NCBI RefSeq assembly: GCF_002973595.1
Contig: NZ_PVEO01000006.1
Location: 1-64,000 of the forward strand
Length of the DNA: 64,000 bases
Direction of reading: 5' to 3'
Source of the DNA: Jejuia pallidilutea
GTDB taxonomy: Bacteria; Bacteroidota; Bacteroidia; Flavobacteriales; Flavobacteriaceae
Each line of letters starts with the position of its first letter. Positions within the stretch are counted from its first letter, which is position 1. Below are positions 55,171-64,000 of this stretch, piece by piece. The notes beneath the pieces are model-generated. The model searched no databases. It saw only the letters and a list, made by a program, of their open reading frames with translations, and was not told the origin of the DNA. The position numbers and the translations under genes are program-made.

Positions 55171-55917
55171 ATGAAATTATTAGAAGGAAAAACCGCAATT
55201 ATTACTGGAGCAAGTAGAGGCATAGGAAGAGGTATTGCTAAAGTGTTCGCTGAACATGGCGCAAATGTTGCATTTACCTATAGTGCTTCGGTTGAAGCAG
55301 CTAATGCATTAGAAAAAGAATTAAAAGACGCAGGTGTTAATGCTAAAGGCTATCAAAGTAATGCTGCAAGTTATGAAGAAGCCCAAAAACTGGCCGAGGA
55401 CGTACTTAAAGATTTTGGAAGTATAGATGTTTTGGTAAATAATGCAGGTATTACAAAGGATAATTTGTTAATGCGCATGGGAGAAGAAGATTTCGATAAA
55501 GTAATAGAAGTAAATTTAAAGTCTGTTTTTAATATGACGAAAGCTGTACAGCGCACTATGTTAAAGCAGCGTAAGGGTTCTATTATTAATATGAGTTCTG
55601 TGGTTGGCGTAAAAGGTAATGCAGGACAAACCAATTATGCTGCATCCAAAGCAGGAATTATAGGCTTCTCTAAATCCGTAGCTCTAGAACTAGGCTCTAG
55701 AAATATACGTAGTAACGTTATTGCACCTGGTTTTATAGAAACTGAAATGACAGCTAAATTAGATGAAGATGTTGTAAAAGGATGGAGAGCTGGTATCCCT
55801 TTAAAAAGAGGAGGTTCCCCAGAGGACGTTGCCAATGCATGTGTGTTTTTAGCTAGCGATATGAGTGCCTATATTACAGGACAAACGCTTAATGTAGATG
55901 GCGGAATGCTAACTTAA
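55171..55917 (+). CDS. fabG: 3-oxoacyl-ACP reductase
   Basis: A 248-residue classical SDR enzyme. It reduces 3-oxoacyl-ACP with NADPH in fatty acid elongation. Motifs: TGASRGIGRG (12-21), NNAG (90-93), catalytic Ser143, Tyr156 and Lys160 (INMSSVVG; NYAASKAG), and APGFIETEM. The final VFLASDMSAYITGQTLNVDG is diagnostic. It stands between sucD and the vWA-like gene. Confidence 0.93.
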   Translation: MKLLEGKTAIITGASRGIGRGIAKVFAEHGANVAFTYSASVEAANALEKELKDAGVNAKGYQSNAASYEEAQKLAEDVLKDFGSIDVLVNNAGITKDNLLMRMGEEDFDKVIEVNLKSVFNMTKAVQRTMLKQRKGSIINMSSVVGVKGNAGQTNYAASKAGIIGFSKSVALELGSRNIRSNVIAPGFIETEMTAKLDEDVVKGWRAGIPLKRGGSPEDVANACVFLASDMSAYITGQTLNVDGGMLT

Positions 55918-55975
55918 ACATTTTAACTTTTTTGTTTCCTTAAAGTAGGAGCCATATCTAAATATAAAAAAATTA

Positions 55976-58006
55976 ATGGGTACAGAAACTCTTTTACTTA
56001 TTATATTATCTGGAATAATAGCGCTACTTGTAGCGCTATTTCAGTATAAATATAAAGCTAAGTATAAGGGCAAATGGGTGTTGGTATTTACGTTTTTGCG
56101 ATTTCTTTCCGTCTTTGCGATTTTATTATTACTTATAAATCCAAAGTTTACACAGGTTAGCATTTATACCGAAAAGCCTAATCTTGTAGTTGCTGTTGAT
56201 AATTCTAATTCTATAGCATATTTAAAACAAGATAAAAATGCATTATCTATTTTAAATACACTAACGGAACATCCTGAACTAAAAAAAGAATTTGATATAG
56301 ATGTGTTTACTTTTGATGATGTAATAAAAACATCAGATACTATTATTTTTAAATCTAAAGCAAGTAATATAGATAAAGCGCTGCGTGAGCTGTCAAGCAT
56401 TTATAAAAACAAGGTTGCTCCTGTAGTATTAATTTCAGATGGAAATCAAACTTTTGGTAATGATTATTCGGTATCTAACAAGTACACACAACCAATCTAC
56501 CCCATTATTTTAGGAGATACAACTACTTACACAGATTTAAAAATACAGCAAATAAATATTAATAAATACGCATTTTTAAAAAACAAATTTCCTATTGAGG
56601 CTATTTTGGTGTATCAAGGTAATGCCCCAATAAGTACAAAATTCACAATAAACCAAGGTAATTCTGTATTGTATTCAAAAGTTGTTACGTTTTCTAAACA
56701 AGAAAATTCAACAGTAATAAGTTTAACATTACCGGCAAATAGCGTTGGGGTTAAAAGCTTTACAGCTAAATTACAAGCGCTAAAAAGCGAAAAAAACACC
56801 ACTAATAATTCCAAAAACTTTGCTGTAGAAGTTATAGATCAAAAAACAAAAATAGCGCTGGTAAGCGATTTTTCACACCCAGATTTGGGCGCTTTAAAAA
56901 AGAGCATAGAAAGTAACGAACAACGCGCTGTAGAAATTTTAAACCCAATAGATTTTTTAAATAAAAAAAATGATTTTCAATTGGTTATATTGTATCAGCC
57001 AAATAATAAATTTAAAGAAGTTTATGAGGTTTTAAACGCTGAAAACAAAAACAGATTCACAATAGTTGGAGCCAAAACGCAACTAAGTTTTGTTAATAAC
57101 AACTCAAAAGTATTTAACGTTGCACAAACAGGACAAGAAGAAGATTTTCAAGCTATCTTTAATTTAAACTTTTCACCTTTTTTGATAGAAGACATAAATT
57201 TTGAAGATTTTCCACCATTAAAAGGGCCTTTTGGAGATATTTCGTTTACAGTACCCTTTCAAACTTTATTAGGAAAATCTGTTTTGGGAATTTCTAAAAA
57301 CGAACCTTTGCTTGCTACGTTAGAAACCAATAGCAGGAGGGAAGCCGTATTGTTTGGTGAAAATATATGGCAATGGCGAGCACAAAGTTTTTTAAATGAA
57401 ACATCATTTAATCCTTTTGATGATTTTATAGGAAAACTAACCCAGTATTTAGCATCAAATCAACAAAAAAGTAGGCTAACCGTAGATTACGAATCGTTTT
57501 ACACAGGAAGTAATAACATTATTATTAAGGCACAAACTTTCGATAAAAATTATCAATTCGATACAAGGCAATCATTAGAATTAATACTTGAAAACATCAG
57601 TTCAAAAGAAAAAAGTACTACTCCTTTTATTTTAAAAAGTAATAATTATCAAGTAGACTTAAGTGGTTTAGATGCATCAAAGTATAGTTTTACGGTACGT
57701 TCAAAAGGTGAGAACTTATCAAAGTCTGGCAGTTTTGAAGTTTTGGAGTATAACATTGAAGAACAATTTTTAAATGCCGATGTAGCAAAACTAAAACAGT
57801 TGGCGGCCAATACTAGCGGCAAAAGCTATTTTGTAAATAATGTTGATGAACTAATTTCTGAATTAGTGAATAACGAACATTACAAACCCATACAAAAAAG
57901 CAATAAAAATACCGTACCTTTGATAGACTGGAAATACCTATTGGTATTTTTAATTTTAACCTTATCTGCCGAATGGTTTTTAAGGAAATATAACGGATTA
58001 ATTTAA
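55976..58006 (+). CDS. vWA-like membrane protein of unknown function
   Basis: A 676-residue inner-membrane protein with two N-terminal helices (about 5-22 and 34-54), a large periplasmic part and a C-terminal helix (about 651-668) near the cytoplasmic tail RKYNGLI. Residues about 68-200 resemble a von Willebrand A domain, with MIDAS-type VAVDNSNS (72-79) and VVLISDGNQTFGND. The rest is beta-rich and similar in layout to BatA-like or gliding-associated membrane proteins, but I cannot name a family. It ends 10 bp before the prohibitin gene, so the two may be co-transcribed. Confidence 0.65.
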   Translation: MGTETLLLIILSGIIALLVALFQYKYKAKYKGKWVLVFTFLRFLSVFAILLLLINPKFTQVSIYTEKPNLVVAVDNSNSIAYLKQDKNALSILNTLTEHPELKKEFDIDVFTFDDVIKTSDTIIFKSKASNIDKALRELSSIYKNKVAPVVLISDGNQTFGNDYSVSNKYTQPIYPIILGDTTTYTDLKIQQININKYAFLKNKFPIEAILVYQGNAPISTKFTINQGNSVLYSKVVTFSKQENSTVISLTLPANSVGVKSFTAKLQALKSEKNTTNNSKNFAVEVIDQKTKIALVSDFSHPDLGALKKSIESNEQRAVEILNPIDFLNKKNDFQLVILYQPNNKFKEVYEVLNAENKNRFTIVGAKTQLSFVNNNSKVFNVAQTGQEEDFQAIFNLNFSPFLIEDINFEDFPPLKGPFGDISFTVPFQTLLGKSVLGISKNEPLLATLETNSRREAVLFGENIWQWRAQSFLNETSFNPFDDFIGKLTQYLASNQQKSRLTVDYESFYTGSNNIIIKAQTFDKNYQFDTRQSLELILENISSKEKSTTPFILKSNNYQVDLSGLDASKYSFTVRSKGENLSKSGSFEVLEYNIEEQFLNADVAKLKQLAANTSGKSYFVNNVDELISELVNNEHYKPIQKSNKNTVPLIDWKYLLVFLILTLSAEWFLRKYNGLI

Positions 58007-58016
58007 AAAAAGAAAC

Positions 58017-58832
58017 ATGGAAAGATTACCAAAAATAGCATTCCCAATAATAGTGGTTGTTATTATTTTATTTGTATTACTAGCAAAATCTGCAATAACC
58101 ATAGGCTCTGGTGAGGCAGGTGTACTGTATAAAACTTTTGATGGAGGTGTAGTTACAGATGAACCGCCATTAGGGGAAGGCTTTCATATTATTGCACCTT
58201 GGAACAAAGTGTATATTTACGAAGTGCGTCAACAAGAATTGTTCGAGAAAATGCGAGTATTATCATCAAATGGTTTAGAAATTCAAATAGACGGTTCGGC
58301 TTGGTATCAACCTGTATATGACGATTTAGGGAAACTACATCAAACCCTAGGCGAAAATTATTTGCAACGTGTAATACAACCGGCTATTCGTAGTGCCGCA
58401 AGAAGCGTTGTGGGGCGCTATACGCCAGAACAATTGTACTCTACCAAACGAGATGCTATTCAAGATGAGATTTTTGTTGAAACTAAAAAGATTTTAGAAA
58501 AGCAATTTGTACAGCTAAATGAAGTTTTAGTGCGAGATGTTACATTGCCACCAACCATTAAGGAAGCTATTGAGCGCAAGTTAAAGCAAGAACAAGAGTC
58601 TTTGGAATACGAGTTTAGGTTAGTTACCGCTACTAAAGAAGCAGAAAAAGTTAGGATTGAGGCACAAGGAAAAGCAGATGCCAACAGAATTTTAAGTGCA
58701 TCATTAACCGATAAAATTTTGCAGGATAAAGGTATTGATGCTACTATGAAATTATCCGAATCGCCTAACAGTAAAGTTATAGTTATTGGCTCAGGCGATA
58801 GTGGGCTGCCCATTATACTAGGCAATCAATAA
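58017..58832 (+). CDS. Prohibitin/SPFH-family membrane protein
   Basis: A 271-residue SPFH protein with one N-terminal membrane helix (about 8-28). Then comes the band-7 domain: GEAGVLYKTFDGGV, APWNKVYIYEVRQQE, QIDGSAWYQPVYDD and QPAIRSAARSVVGRYTPEQLYS. A coiled-coil-like region rich in Glu, Lys and Arg (about 170-225) leads to a short C-terminal tail. Bacterial prohibitins form large rings in the membrane and associate with protease quality control. It starts 10 bp after the vWA gene. The next gene unit is the his operon. Confidence 0.88.
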   Translation: MERLPKIAFPIIVVVIILFVLLAKSAITIGSGEAGVLYKTFDGGVVTDEPPLGEGFHIIAPWNKVYIYEVRQQELFEKMRVLSSNGLEIQIDGSAWYQPVYDDLGKLHQTLGENYLQRVIQPAIRSAARSVVGRYTPEQLYSTKRDAIQDEIFVETKKILEKQFVQLNEVLVRDVTLPPTIKEAIERKLKQEQESLEYEFRLVTATKEAEKVRIEAQGKADANRILSASLTDKILQDKGIDATMKLSESPNSKVIVIGSGDSGLPIILGNQ

Positions 58833-58932
58833 GTTGTATTTTTCAACTTTATATCTTGTATGGTGAATTTTAAATAAAAAATTATAGCCTTATTTAAGGA
58901 ATAATTAATTGTTCTAAAATTTATTAAGATAA

Positions 58933-58965
58933 TTTGGTGTTTTAACTATAAATTCTTGATATTTG
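58933..58965 (+). promoter_or_regulatory. Promoter of the his operon
   Basis: TTTG at 58933-58936 and GATATTTG at 58958-58965 (one base off TAnnTTTG) with 21-bp spacing. Transcription would start near 58972, about 9 nt before the leader-peptide ATG. Confidence 0.45.
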
Positions 58966-58980
58966 TATCAAATTAAGAAA

Positions 58981-59034
58981 ATGACTTTTACTCAAACACA
59001 TCATCATTTTTACATTTGCTCTCAAGCGAAGTAA
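58981..59034 (+). CDS. hisL: Histidine operon leader peptide
   Basis: A 17-residue open frame, MTFTQTHHHFYICSQAK, ending in TAA at 59032-59034. Three His codons in a row (CAT at 58999-59007) sit in the middle. The peptide lies between a probable promoter and a hairpin terminator and just upstream of hisG, which is the classic arrangement for attenuation: lack of charged tRNA-His stalls the ribosome at the His codons. Chance is unlikely given its position in the only leader of this operon. Confidence 0.85.
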   Translation: MTFTQTHHHFYICSQAK

Positions 59035-59096
59035 AAATGTATTGAGTAAAATCAACATATATTTAAACCCGTTTGAGACTAATCAAGCGGGTTTTT
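58986..59096 (+). promoter_or_regulatory. His operon transcription attenuator
   Basis: Alternative folds can be drawn by eye. (1) A terminator: AAACCCGTTTGA (59065-59076) with TCAAGCGGGTTT (59083-59094), one G-U pair, 6-nt loop, then TT to 59096. (2) A leader hairpin: CATTTTTAC (59005-59013) with GTAAAAATG (59031-59039), inner stem 59015-59020 with 59025-59030, and an outer stem 58986-58995 with 59042-59051. (3) An antiterminator: 59020-59028 with 59070-59078, nine pairs including one G-U, which shares the terminator's 5' arm. A ribosome stalled at the His codons would free 59020-59028, favouring the antiterminator and expression of hisG onward. Confidence 0.8.
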
Positions 59097-59130
59097 CATT
59101 TCAAATTGTAGTGATTACAATTTGGAATAG

Positions 59131-59148
59131 TCCCCACGAAGGTGGGGA
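59131..59148. repeat. Hairpin, possible dispersed palindromic element
   Basis: TCCCCAC-GAAG-GTGGGGA, a 7-bp stem with a 4-nt loop, between the attenuator and hisG. It is much richer in GC than its surroundings and resembles small REP-like palindromes seen between genes in many bacteria. A further imperfect hairpin, CAAATTGTA with TACAATTTG (59102-59124), lies just before it. No T tract follows, so termination is unlikely. Confidence 0.5.
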
Positions 59149-59189
59149 TCTCATCATAAAAGCTAAAACTTAATAGTAAACTATTAAAA

Positions 59190-60047
59190 ATGAGTAAATT
59201 AAGAATTGCAGTGCAAAAATCGGGGCGTCTAAACGAAGACTCCATGAAAATTTTAAAGGATATTGGGATTTCTATAGATAATGGCAAAGACCAATTGAAA
59301 GCTTCAGCAAAAGGATTTCCTGTAGAAGTTTTCTATTTACGAAATGGCGATATACCTCAATATTTAAAAGATGGTGTAGTAGATGCGGCCATTATTGGCG
59401 AGAATGTATTAATAGAAAAAGGAGAAGGCATTGATGTGGTAGAAAAATTAGGTTTTTCTACATGTCGCGTATGTATCGCAGTCCCTAAAACAGATAGTTA
59501 TAAAAGTATTAAAGATTTAGAAGGTAAGCGTATTGCAACATCGTATCCTAATACTGTTAAAATGTATTTAGATAAAAATGGTGTAAACGCAAACCTTCAT
59601 ATTATTAATGGCTCGGTTGAAATTGCACCAAATATTGGGTTGGCAGACGCTATTTGCGATATCGTTTCCAGCGGAAGTACGTTATTTAAAAATAATTTAA
59701 AAGAGGTAGATACTATTTTAAAATCAGAAGCGGTTTTAGCTGTATCACCTAAATTAAACGCTGAAAAACAAGCTATATTAGAAACTATTCAGTTTAGAAT
59801 CAAGTCGGTTTTAAAAGGAAGAAGTTCTAGATATGTATTGCTTAATGCACCTAACGATAAAGTACAAGATATTATAAATGTATTACCTGGAATGAAGAGT
59901 CCAACGGTATTGCCACTAGCACAAGAAGGTTGGAGTTCAGTACATTCTGTGATTAGTAAAAATGAATTTTGGGATGTTATAGACGATTTAAAAGCTAAAG
60001 GCGCACAAGGCATATTAGTATGCCCAATTGAGAAAATGGTGCTTTAG
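59190..60047 (+). CDS. hisG: ATP phosphoribosyltransferase, long form
   Basis: A 285-residue enzyme that catalyses the first step of histidine synthesis, ATP plus PRPP. Motifs: LRIAVQKSGRLNEDS, KRIATSYPNTVKMYLD, and the PRPP loop with DAICDIVSSGSTLFKNNL. Residues about 210-285 form the HisG_C regulatory domain (LNAPNDKVQDIINVLPGM), so this is the long, self-sufficient form controlled by histidine feedback and needing no HisZ. It is the first structural gene after the attenuator. Confidence 0.95.
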   Translation: MSKLRIAVQKSGRLNEDSMKILKDIGISIDNGKDQLKASAKGFPVEVFYLRNGDIPQYLKDGVVDAAIIGENVLIEKGEGIDVVEKLGFSTCRVCIAVPKTDSYKSIKDLEGKRIATSYPNTVKMYLDKNGVNANLHIINGSVEIAPNIGLADAICDIVSSGSTLFKNNLKEVDTILKSEAVLAVSPKLNAEKQAILETIQFRIKSVLKGRSSRYVLLNAPNDKVQDIINVLPGMKSPTVLPLAQEGWSSVHSVISKNEFWDVIDDLKAKGAQGILVCPIEKMVL

Positions 60048-60109
60048 ACCAATTTTTAGCATTCTGCAATGGTTGGAATTGCACTAATTTTGATAAATAA
60101 AAATTACAA

Positions 60110-61393
60110 ATGAAAATTATAGTTAATCCAAATAGAAGTGAGTGGCGCAATATATTAAAACGTCCTACACAAACTGTTGGAGATATAGAGGCTACCGTTA
60201 ATAAAATTTTTGAGGAAGTAGCTCAAAATGGTGATATAGCTATAAAAAACTACACCCAAAAGTTTGATGGAGTAGTTTTAGAGTCTAACCTTGTAACACG
60301 AGATGAAATAGAGCATGCTGTAAAGCAAGTGCCAGAAAATCTTAAAAACGCCATAAAGCAAGCTAAGACGAATATAGAGACGTTTCACAATGTACAAAAA
60401 ACATTAAAAATTGAAATAGAAACTACCAAAGGTGTACACTGTTGGCAAGAAAAACGGCCAATTCAAAAAGTAGGGTTGTACATTCCAGGTGGTACAGCAC
60501 CTTTGTTTTCTACCGTATTAATGTTAGCAATACCAGCACAAATTGCAGGCTGTAAAGAGATTGTATTATGTTCGCCACCAAATAAAAAAGGCGAATTAGC
60601 TCCAGAAATTTTGTTTGCTGCACATTTGTGTGGCGTCACCAAAATTATTAAAGCAGGTGGAATTCAGGCCATAGCGGGTTTAACATTTGGTACAGAAACC
60701 ATACCGCAAGTTTATAAAATTTTTGGCCCAGGCAACCAGTTTGTAACGGTTGCAAAACAAATTGCTACAAAACATGGTGTTGCCATAGATATGCCTGCAG
60801 GCCCTAGTGAGTTATTGGTAGTTGCAGACAAAACAGCGAATGCGGCTTATGTAGCTTCCGATTTGTTAAGTCAAGCCGAACATGGTGTTGATAGCCAAGT
60901 AATTCTGGTATCAACCTCAATGGATGTAATACATTCGGTTTCAGATGAAGTTCAACAGCAATTAGAAGTACTGCCAAGAAAAGCAATTGCACAAAAAGCC
61001 ATAGCAAATTCTAAACTTATTTTTGTTGAAACCGACGATTTGGCTTTAGAATTAATTGATGAATACGGACCGGAACATTACATTATTTGTTGTGAGAATG
61101 AAGATTTGTACGTAAATAATATTAATAACGCAGGTTCTGTTTTTATTGGCGATTATACACCAGAAAGCGCCGGAGATTATGCATCAGGCACTAATCATAC
61201 CTTACCAACAAACGGATTTAGTAAAGCCTATTCGGGAGTAAATTTAGATAGCTTTATGAAGAGTATGACGTTTCAAAAAATATCAAAAGAAGGTATTTTA
61301 AACATAGGTGAGACCATTGAATTAATGGCAGAAGCTGAAGGCTTACAGGCACATAAAAATGCTGTAAGTATTAGGTTAAAAGATTTAAAATAA
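60110..61393 (+). CDS. hisD: Histidinol dehydrogenase
   Basis: A 427-residue zinc enzyme that oxidises histidinol to histidine in two NAD-dependent steps. Motifs: GLYIPGGTAPLFSTVLMLA, IFGPGNQFVTVAKQ, MPAGPSELLV, SQAEHGVDSQVIL (zinc and catalytic His region), and GTNHTLPTNGF. The length is typical. It follows hisG by 62 bp and precedes hisC by 54 bp. Confidence 0.95.
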   Translation: MKIIVNPNRSEWRNILKRPTQTVGDIEATVNKIFEEVAQNGDIAIKNYTQKFDGVVLESNLVTRDEIEHAVKQVPENLKNAIKQAKTNIETFHNVQKTLKIEIETTKGVHCWQEKRPIQKVGLYIPGGTAPLFSTVLMLAIPAQIAGCKEIVLCSPPNKKGELAPEILFAAHLCGVTKIIKAGGIQAIAGLTFGTETIPQVYKIFGPGNQFVTVAKQIATKHGVAIDMPAGPSELLVVADKTANAAYVASDLLSQAEHGVDSQVILVSTSMDVIHSVSDEVQQQLEVLPRKAIAQKAIANSKLIFVETDDLALELIDEYGPEHYIICCENEDLYVNNINNAGSVFIGDYTPESAGDYASGTNHTLPTNGFSKAYSGVNLDSFMKSMTFQKISKEGILNIGETIELMAEAEGLQAHKNAVSIRLKDLK

Positions 61394-61447
61394 TAGAATT
61401 AGAGAACTTTAAAGGTTTTATAAAACCTTTGGGGTTTAGGTAAAAAA

Positions 61448-62482
61448 ATGAATATTAAAGATTTAATACGATCTAACGTAAAAGCATTAAAACCTTATTC
61501 GTCAGCAAGAGATGAATTTCAGGGTGATACTAATAATATGGTGTTTTTAGACGCCAATGAAAATCCGTTTGAGAATGGTGTAAACCGTTATCCAGATCCG
61601 AAACAGCGTAGTGTTAAGGCATTACTTTCTCTAAAAAAGGGTATTCCAGAAGATAATATCCTTCTTGGCAATGGCAGTGACGAAGTTTTAGATTTAATAT
61701 TTAGAGTGTTTTGCGAACCCAATATTGATAACATTATTACACTACCTCCAACCTATGGTATGTATGGTGTGTTGGCAAATATTAATGCTATTGAAAACAG
61801 AAAAATACCATTAACTAAAGCATTTCAACCCAATATTGAAGCCATTACAAGAGCGAAATGTTACAGAACAAAGATTATTTTTATTTGTTCACCAAATAAT
61901 CCAACAGGTAATAGCTTTGCTAAAGGTAAAATAGAATATTTATTGAAAAATTTTGATGGTATTGTAGTGGTTGATGAAGCTTACATCGATTTTTCAAAAT
62001 CAGAAAGTTGGACTAGCAGGTTATCTGAGTTTCCAAATTTAATCGTAACCCAAACCCTATCTAAAGCCTACGGAATGGCTGGGATTCGTCTAGGGATTTG
62101 TTATGCTTCCAAGCAAATAATTTCAGTTTTAAATCGTATAAAACCACCGTATAATGTTAATGCGTTAACGCAGCAAAAAGCGATTTCGCAACTAGAACAA
62201 GACGATGTTATACAAAAACAAGTAGAGCAAATTTTAAAGCAACGAGATATTCTAATTGAGAAATTATCTGAAATTGATTATGTCTCAAAAATATACCCAT
62301 CCGATGCAAATTTTGTGTTAGCAGAAGTAGATGATGCTACAAAACGTTACAATCAGCTCATAGAAAAAGGCATTGTAATACGTAATAGAACCACACAGCC
62401 TGGTTGTGAAAATTGTTTGCGCTTAACGATTGGGACACCAGATGAAAATGAAATTTTAATACATACTTTAAAATCAATCTAA
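61448..62482 (+). CDS. hisC: Histidinol-phosphate aminotransferase
   Basis: A 344-residue class II aminotransferase with PLP. It makes histidinol phosphate from imidazole acetol phosphate using glutamate. Motifs: [56 protein letters not shown], and the PLP lysine in [14 protein letters not shown], plus the final FVLAEVDD and [17 protein letters not shown]. Its stop overlaps the hisB start by one base (TAATG), so translation is coupled. Confidence 0.95.
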   Translation: MNIKDLIRSNVKALKPYSSARDEFQGDTNNMVFLDANENPFENGVNRYPDPKQRSVKALLSLKKGIPEDNILLGNGSDEVLDLIFRVFCEPNIDNIITLPPTYGMYGVLANINAIENRKIPLTKAFQPNIEAITRAKCYRTKIIFICSPNNPTGNSFAKGKIEYLLKNFDGIVVVDEAYIDFSKSESWTSRLSEFPNLIVTQTLSKAYGMAGIRLGICYASKQIISVLNRIKPPYNVNALTQQKAISQLEQDDVIQKQVEQILKQRDILIEKLSEIDYVSKIYPSDANFVLAEVDDATKRYNQLIEKGIVIRNRTTQPGCENCLRLTIGTPDENEILIHTLKSI

Positions 62483-63621
62483 TGAAAAAAGTATTATTCA
62501 TAGATAGAGACGGCACTTTGGTTTTAGAACCGCCAGTAGATTATCAATTAGATAGTTTAGAAAAGTTGGAGTTCTATCCAAAAGTATTTCAATATATGGC
62601 TAAAATTGCCAGTGAATTAGATTATGAACTGGTTATGGTAACTAACCAAGACGGTTTGGGTACAGATGCGTTTCCAGAAGACAGCTTTTGGCCAGCACAA
62701 AACAAAATTATTGATGCGTTTAAAAAAGAAGGTGTAGCGTTTGCCGCAGTTCATATCGATAAAACCTTTCCTCATGAAAATGCACCTACGCGGAAACCAA
62801 GAACAGGATTATTAACCCAATATTTTGATACAAATAAGTACGATTTACAACATTCTTTTGTATTAGGAGACAGAATTACCGATATGGAATTAGCCAAAAA
62901 CTTGGGCGCAAAAGGTATTTATTTAGCTGAAAATCCCGAGTTAGGAGCAGATGAAATTGAAACATCTAAACAGGAAATTTTAGACTGTATTGCCTTGACA
63001 AGTACCGACTGGAAAGAAATTTACGAGTTTTTAAAGCTTAAAGATCGCGTTGAAGAAATAACACGTAATACTAATGAAACTCAGATATATATAAAATTAA
63101 ACCTTGACGGGTCTGGTAAGAATGATATTGATACTGGCTTGTCGTTTTTCGATCATATGTTAGACCAAATTGGTCGCCACGGTGCGATGGATTTAACCAT
63201 TAAAGTAAATGGCGATTTAGAAGTTGATGAACACCACACCATTGAAGATACCATGATTGCTTTAGGTGAATTATTCAATAAAGCCTTAGGAAATAAATTA
63301 GGTATAGAACGCTATGGTTTCTGTTTACCCATGGACGATTGTTTAGCGCAAGTTGCAGTAGATTTTGGCGGAAGAAATTGGTTAGAATGGGACGCGGAAT
63401 TTAAGCGCGAAAAAATAGGTGATATGCCAACCGAAATGTTTTACCACCTGTTTAAATCGTTTACAGACGGCGCTAAATGTAATTTAAACATAAAAGCAGA
63501 GGGTGTCAACGAGCATCATAAAATAGAAGGAATTTTTAAAGCCTTTGCTAAAGCTATGAAAATGGCTGTAAAACGAGATGCAAATAAAATGTTTTTACCA
63601 AGCACAAAAGGAATGCTATAA
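62482..63621 (+). CDS. hisB: Bifunctional histidinol-phosphatase and imidazoleglycerol-phosphate dehydratase
   Basis: A 379-residue fusion. The N-terminal part (about 1-165) is a HAD phosphatase: nucleophile Asp8 and Asp10 in FIDRDGTLV, and [12 protein letters not shown]. In place of the Cys-rich zinc loop of E. coli HisB it has [16 protein letters not shown], lacking those Cys residues, so it may work without structural zinc. The C-terminal part (about 190-379) is the dehydratase: [31 protein letters not shown], and [17 protein letters not shown], with the metal-binding His residues. It overlaps hisC and hisH by one base each. Confidence 0.95.
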   Translation: MKKVLFIDRDGTLVLEPPVDYQLDSLEKLEFYPKVFQYMAKIASELDYELVMVTNQDGLGTDAFPEDSFWPAQNKIIDAFKKEGVAFAAVHIDKTFPHENAPTRKPRTGLLTQYFDTNKYDLQHSFVLGDRITDMELAKNLGAKGIYLAENPELGADEIETSKQEILDCIALTSTDWKEIYEFLKLKDRVEEITRNTNETQIYIKLNLDGSGKNDIDTGLSFFDHMLDQIGRHGAMDLTIKVNGDLEVDEHHTIEDTMIALGELFNKALGNKLGIERYGFCLPMDDCLAQVAVDFGGRNWLEWDAEFKREKIGDMPTEMFYHLFKSFTDGAKCNLNIKAEGVNEHHKIEGIFKAFAKAMKMAVKRDANKMFLPSTKGML

Positions 63622-64000
63622 TGAAACTAGTAATAATAGATTACGGCGCTGGAAATATAAAAAGTATTCAGTTTGCGTTTAACCGATTAGGATACGAGGC
63701 TGTATTGTCTAAAAATCCTGAAGAGATAGAAGCTGCCGATAAGGTTATTTTCCCGGGTGTGGGAGAAGCAAGTTCAGCAATGAAAATGCTAAAAGAAAGT
63801 GGTTTAGACGAATTGATACCTAAGCTTAAGCAGCCGGTTTTAGGTATTTGCTTGGGCATGCAGTTAATGTGTTTGCACACTGAAGAAGGTAATACTAAAG
63901 GATTGGGTATTTTTCAAACCAAAGTAAAACGCTTTTCTAATAACGTAAAAGTACCACAAATGGGTTGGAACGTGATTAAAGATTTGAAGTCCGATTTATT
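63621..64000 (+). CDS. hisH: Imidazole glycerol phosphate synthase, glutaminase subunit (partial)
   Basis: The first 126 residues, open to the end of the window. The start ATG shares its A with the hisB stop (TAATG). Motifs: VIIDYGAGNIKS (4-15), FPGVGEASSAM (44-54) and the nucleophile Cys77 in GICLGMQLM. It is a class I glutaminase that feeds ammonia to HisF. The rest (His/Glu of the triad) lies beyond 64000, with hisA, hisF and hisIE expected to follow. Confidence 0.95.
   Translation, partial: MKLVIIDYGAGNIKSIQFAFNRLGYEAVLSKNPEEIEAADKVIFPGVGEASSAMKMLKESGLDELIPKLKQPVLGICLGMQLMCLHTEEGNTKGLGIFQTKVKRFSNNVKVPQMGWNVIKDLKSDL

Noticed and set aside
1-64000. CRISPR array, tRNA or rRNA genes, insertion sequences, prophage or defence genes
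   Set aside because: None could be recognised. No regular spacer repeats, no cloverleaf-like sequences and no transposase or integrase motifs were seen in the translated frames.

Overview
The window is a chromosomal segment of a member of the Bacteroidota, most likely a marine Flavobacteriaceae. The evidence is the AT-rich DNA, promoters of the TAnnTTTG type with few Shine-Dalgarno sites, a PorX response regulator of the type IX secretion pathway, a fused LpxC-FabZ, an outer-membrane beta-barrel TonB receptor and LSC/FSC-type lipoprotein signals. I can name the family only by inference, because no rRNA gene is present.

Positions 1 to about 36650 hold a large surface-polysaccharide locus. A minus-strand run (18693 down to 156) carries a Wzx flippase, a GT2 and four GT4-type glycosyltransferases, an O-antigen polymerase/ligase-like protein, two AsnB amidotransferases, and a distal block. 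The distal block has a GNAT-like protein, an adenylation enzyme, an acyl carrier protein, a PglC phosphoglycosyl transferase, a PurN-like formyltransferase and a FemAB-like/ATP-grasp fusion. A decayed second pglC lies inside it. Upstream are an acyltransferase-3 gene (19081-20061), a plus-strand lipoprotein lyase (20665-22281), a glycosyltransferase-like gene, and a UDP-sugar module TviB/Ugd/TviC (22461-27276). The plus-strand unit 27504-36610 carries an MBOAT/SGNH O-acylation pair, a PglE aminotransferase, a PglF dehydratase and the Wza/Wzc export pair, and ends at a strong hairpin terminator.

Together these suggest a Wzx/Wzy/Wzc-type polysaccharide. PglF and PglE would make a UDP-4-amino-sugar, the formyltransferase or the carrier-protein acylation set would modify it, and PglC would load it on undecaprenyl phosphate. 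TviC/TviB/Ugd would supply uronic acids, AsnB could amidate them, and MBOAT/SGNH would O-acylate the chain.

Positions 36669-49123 are mostly core genes: aroB, proline dehydrogenase, a second CapD-like/sugar-transferase pair, alanine dehydrogenase, a TonB-type receptor, a small secreted peptide overlapping a membrane protein, tsaE, porX and an HD hydrolase. Positions 49256-55917 hold a lipid A and fatty-acid cluster (lpxD, lpxC-fabZ, lpxA, efp, a second lpxD-like gene, sucD, fabG). A vWA-like membrane protein and a prohibitin follow. The window ends in a histidine operon (hisG-D-C-B-H, hisH cut by the window edge) preceded by a His-rich leader peptide and an attenuator that can be folded directly from the sequence.

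The points most worth a second look are the carrier-protein-based decoration module with its FemAB/ATP-grasp fusion, the his attenuator, the pglC remnant, the lyase with its 52-bp-spaced upstream repeats, and the overlapping small secreted peptide.
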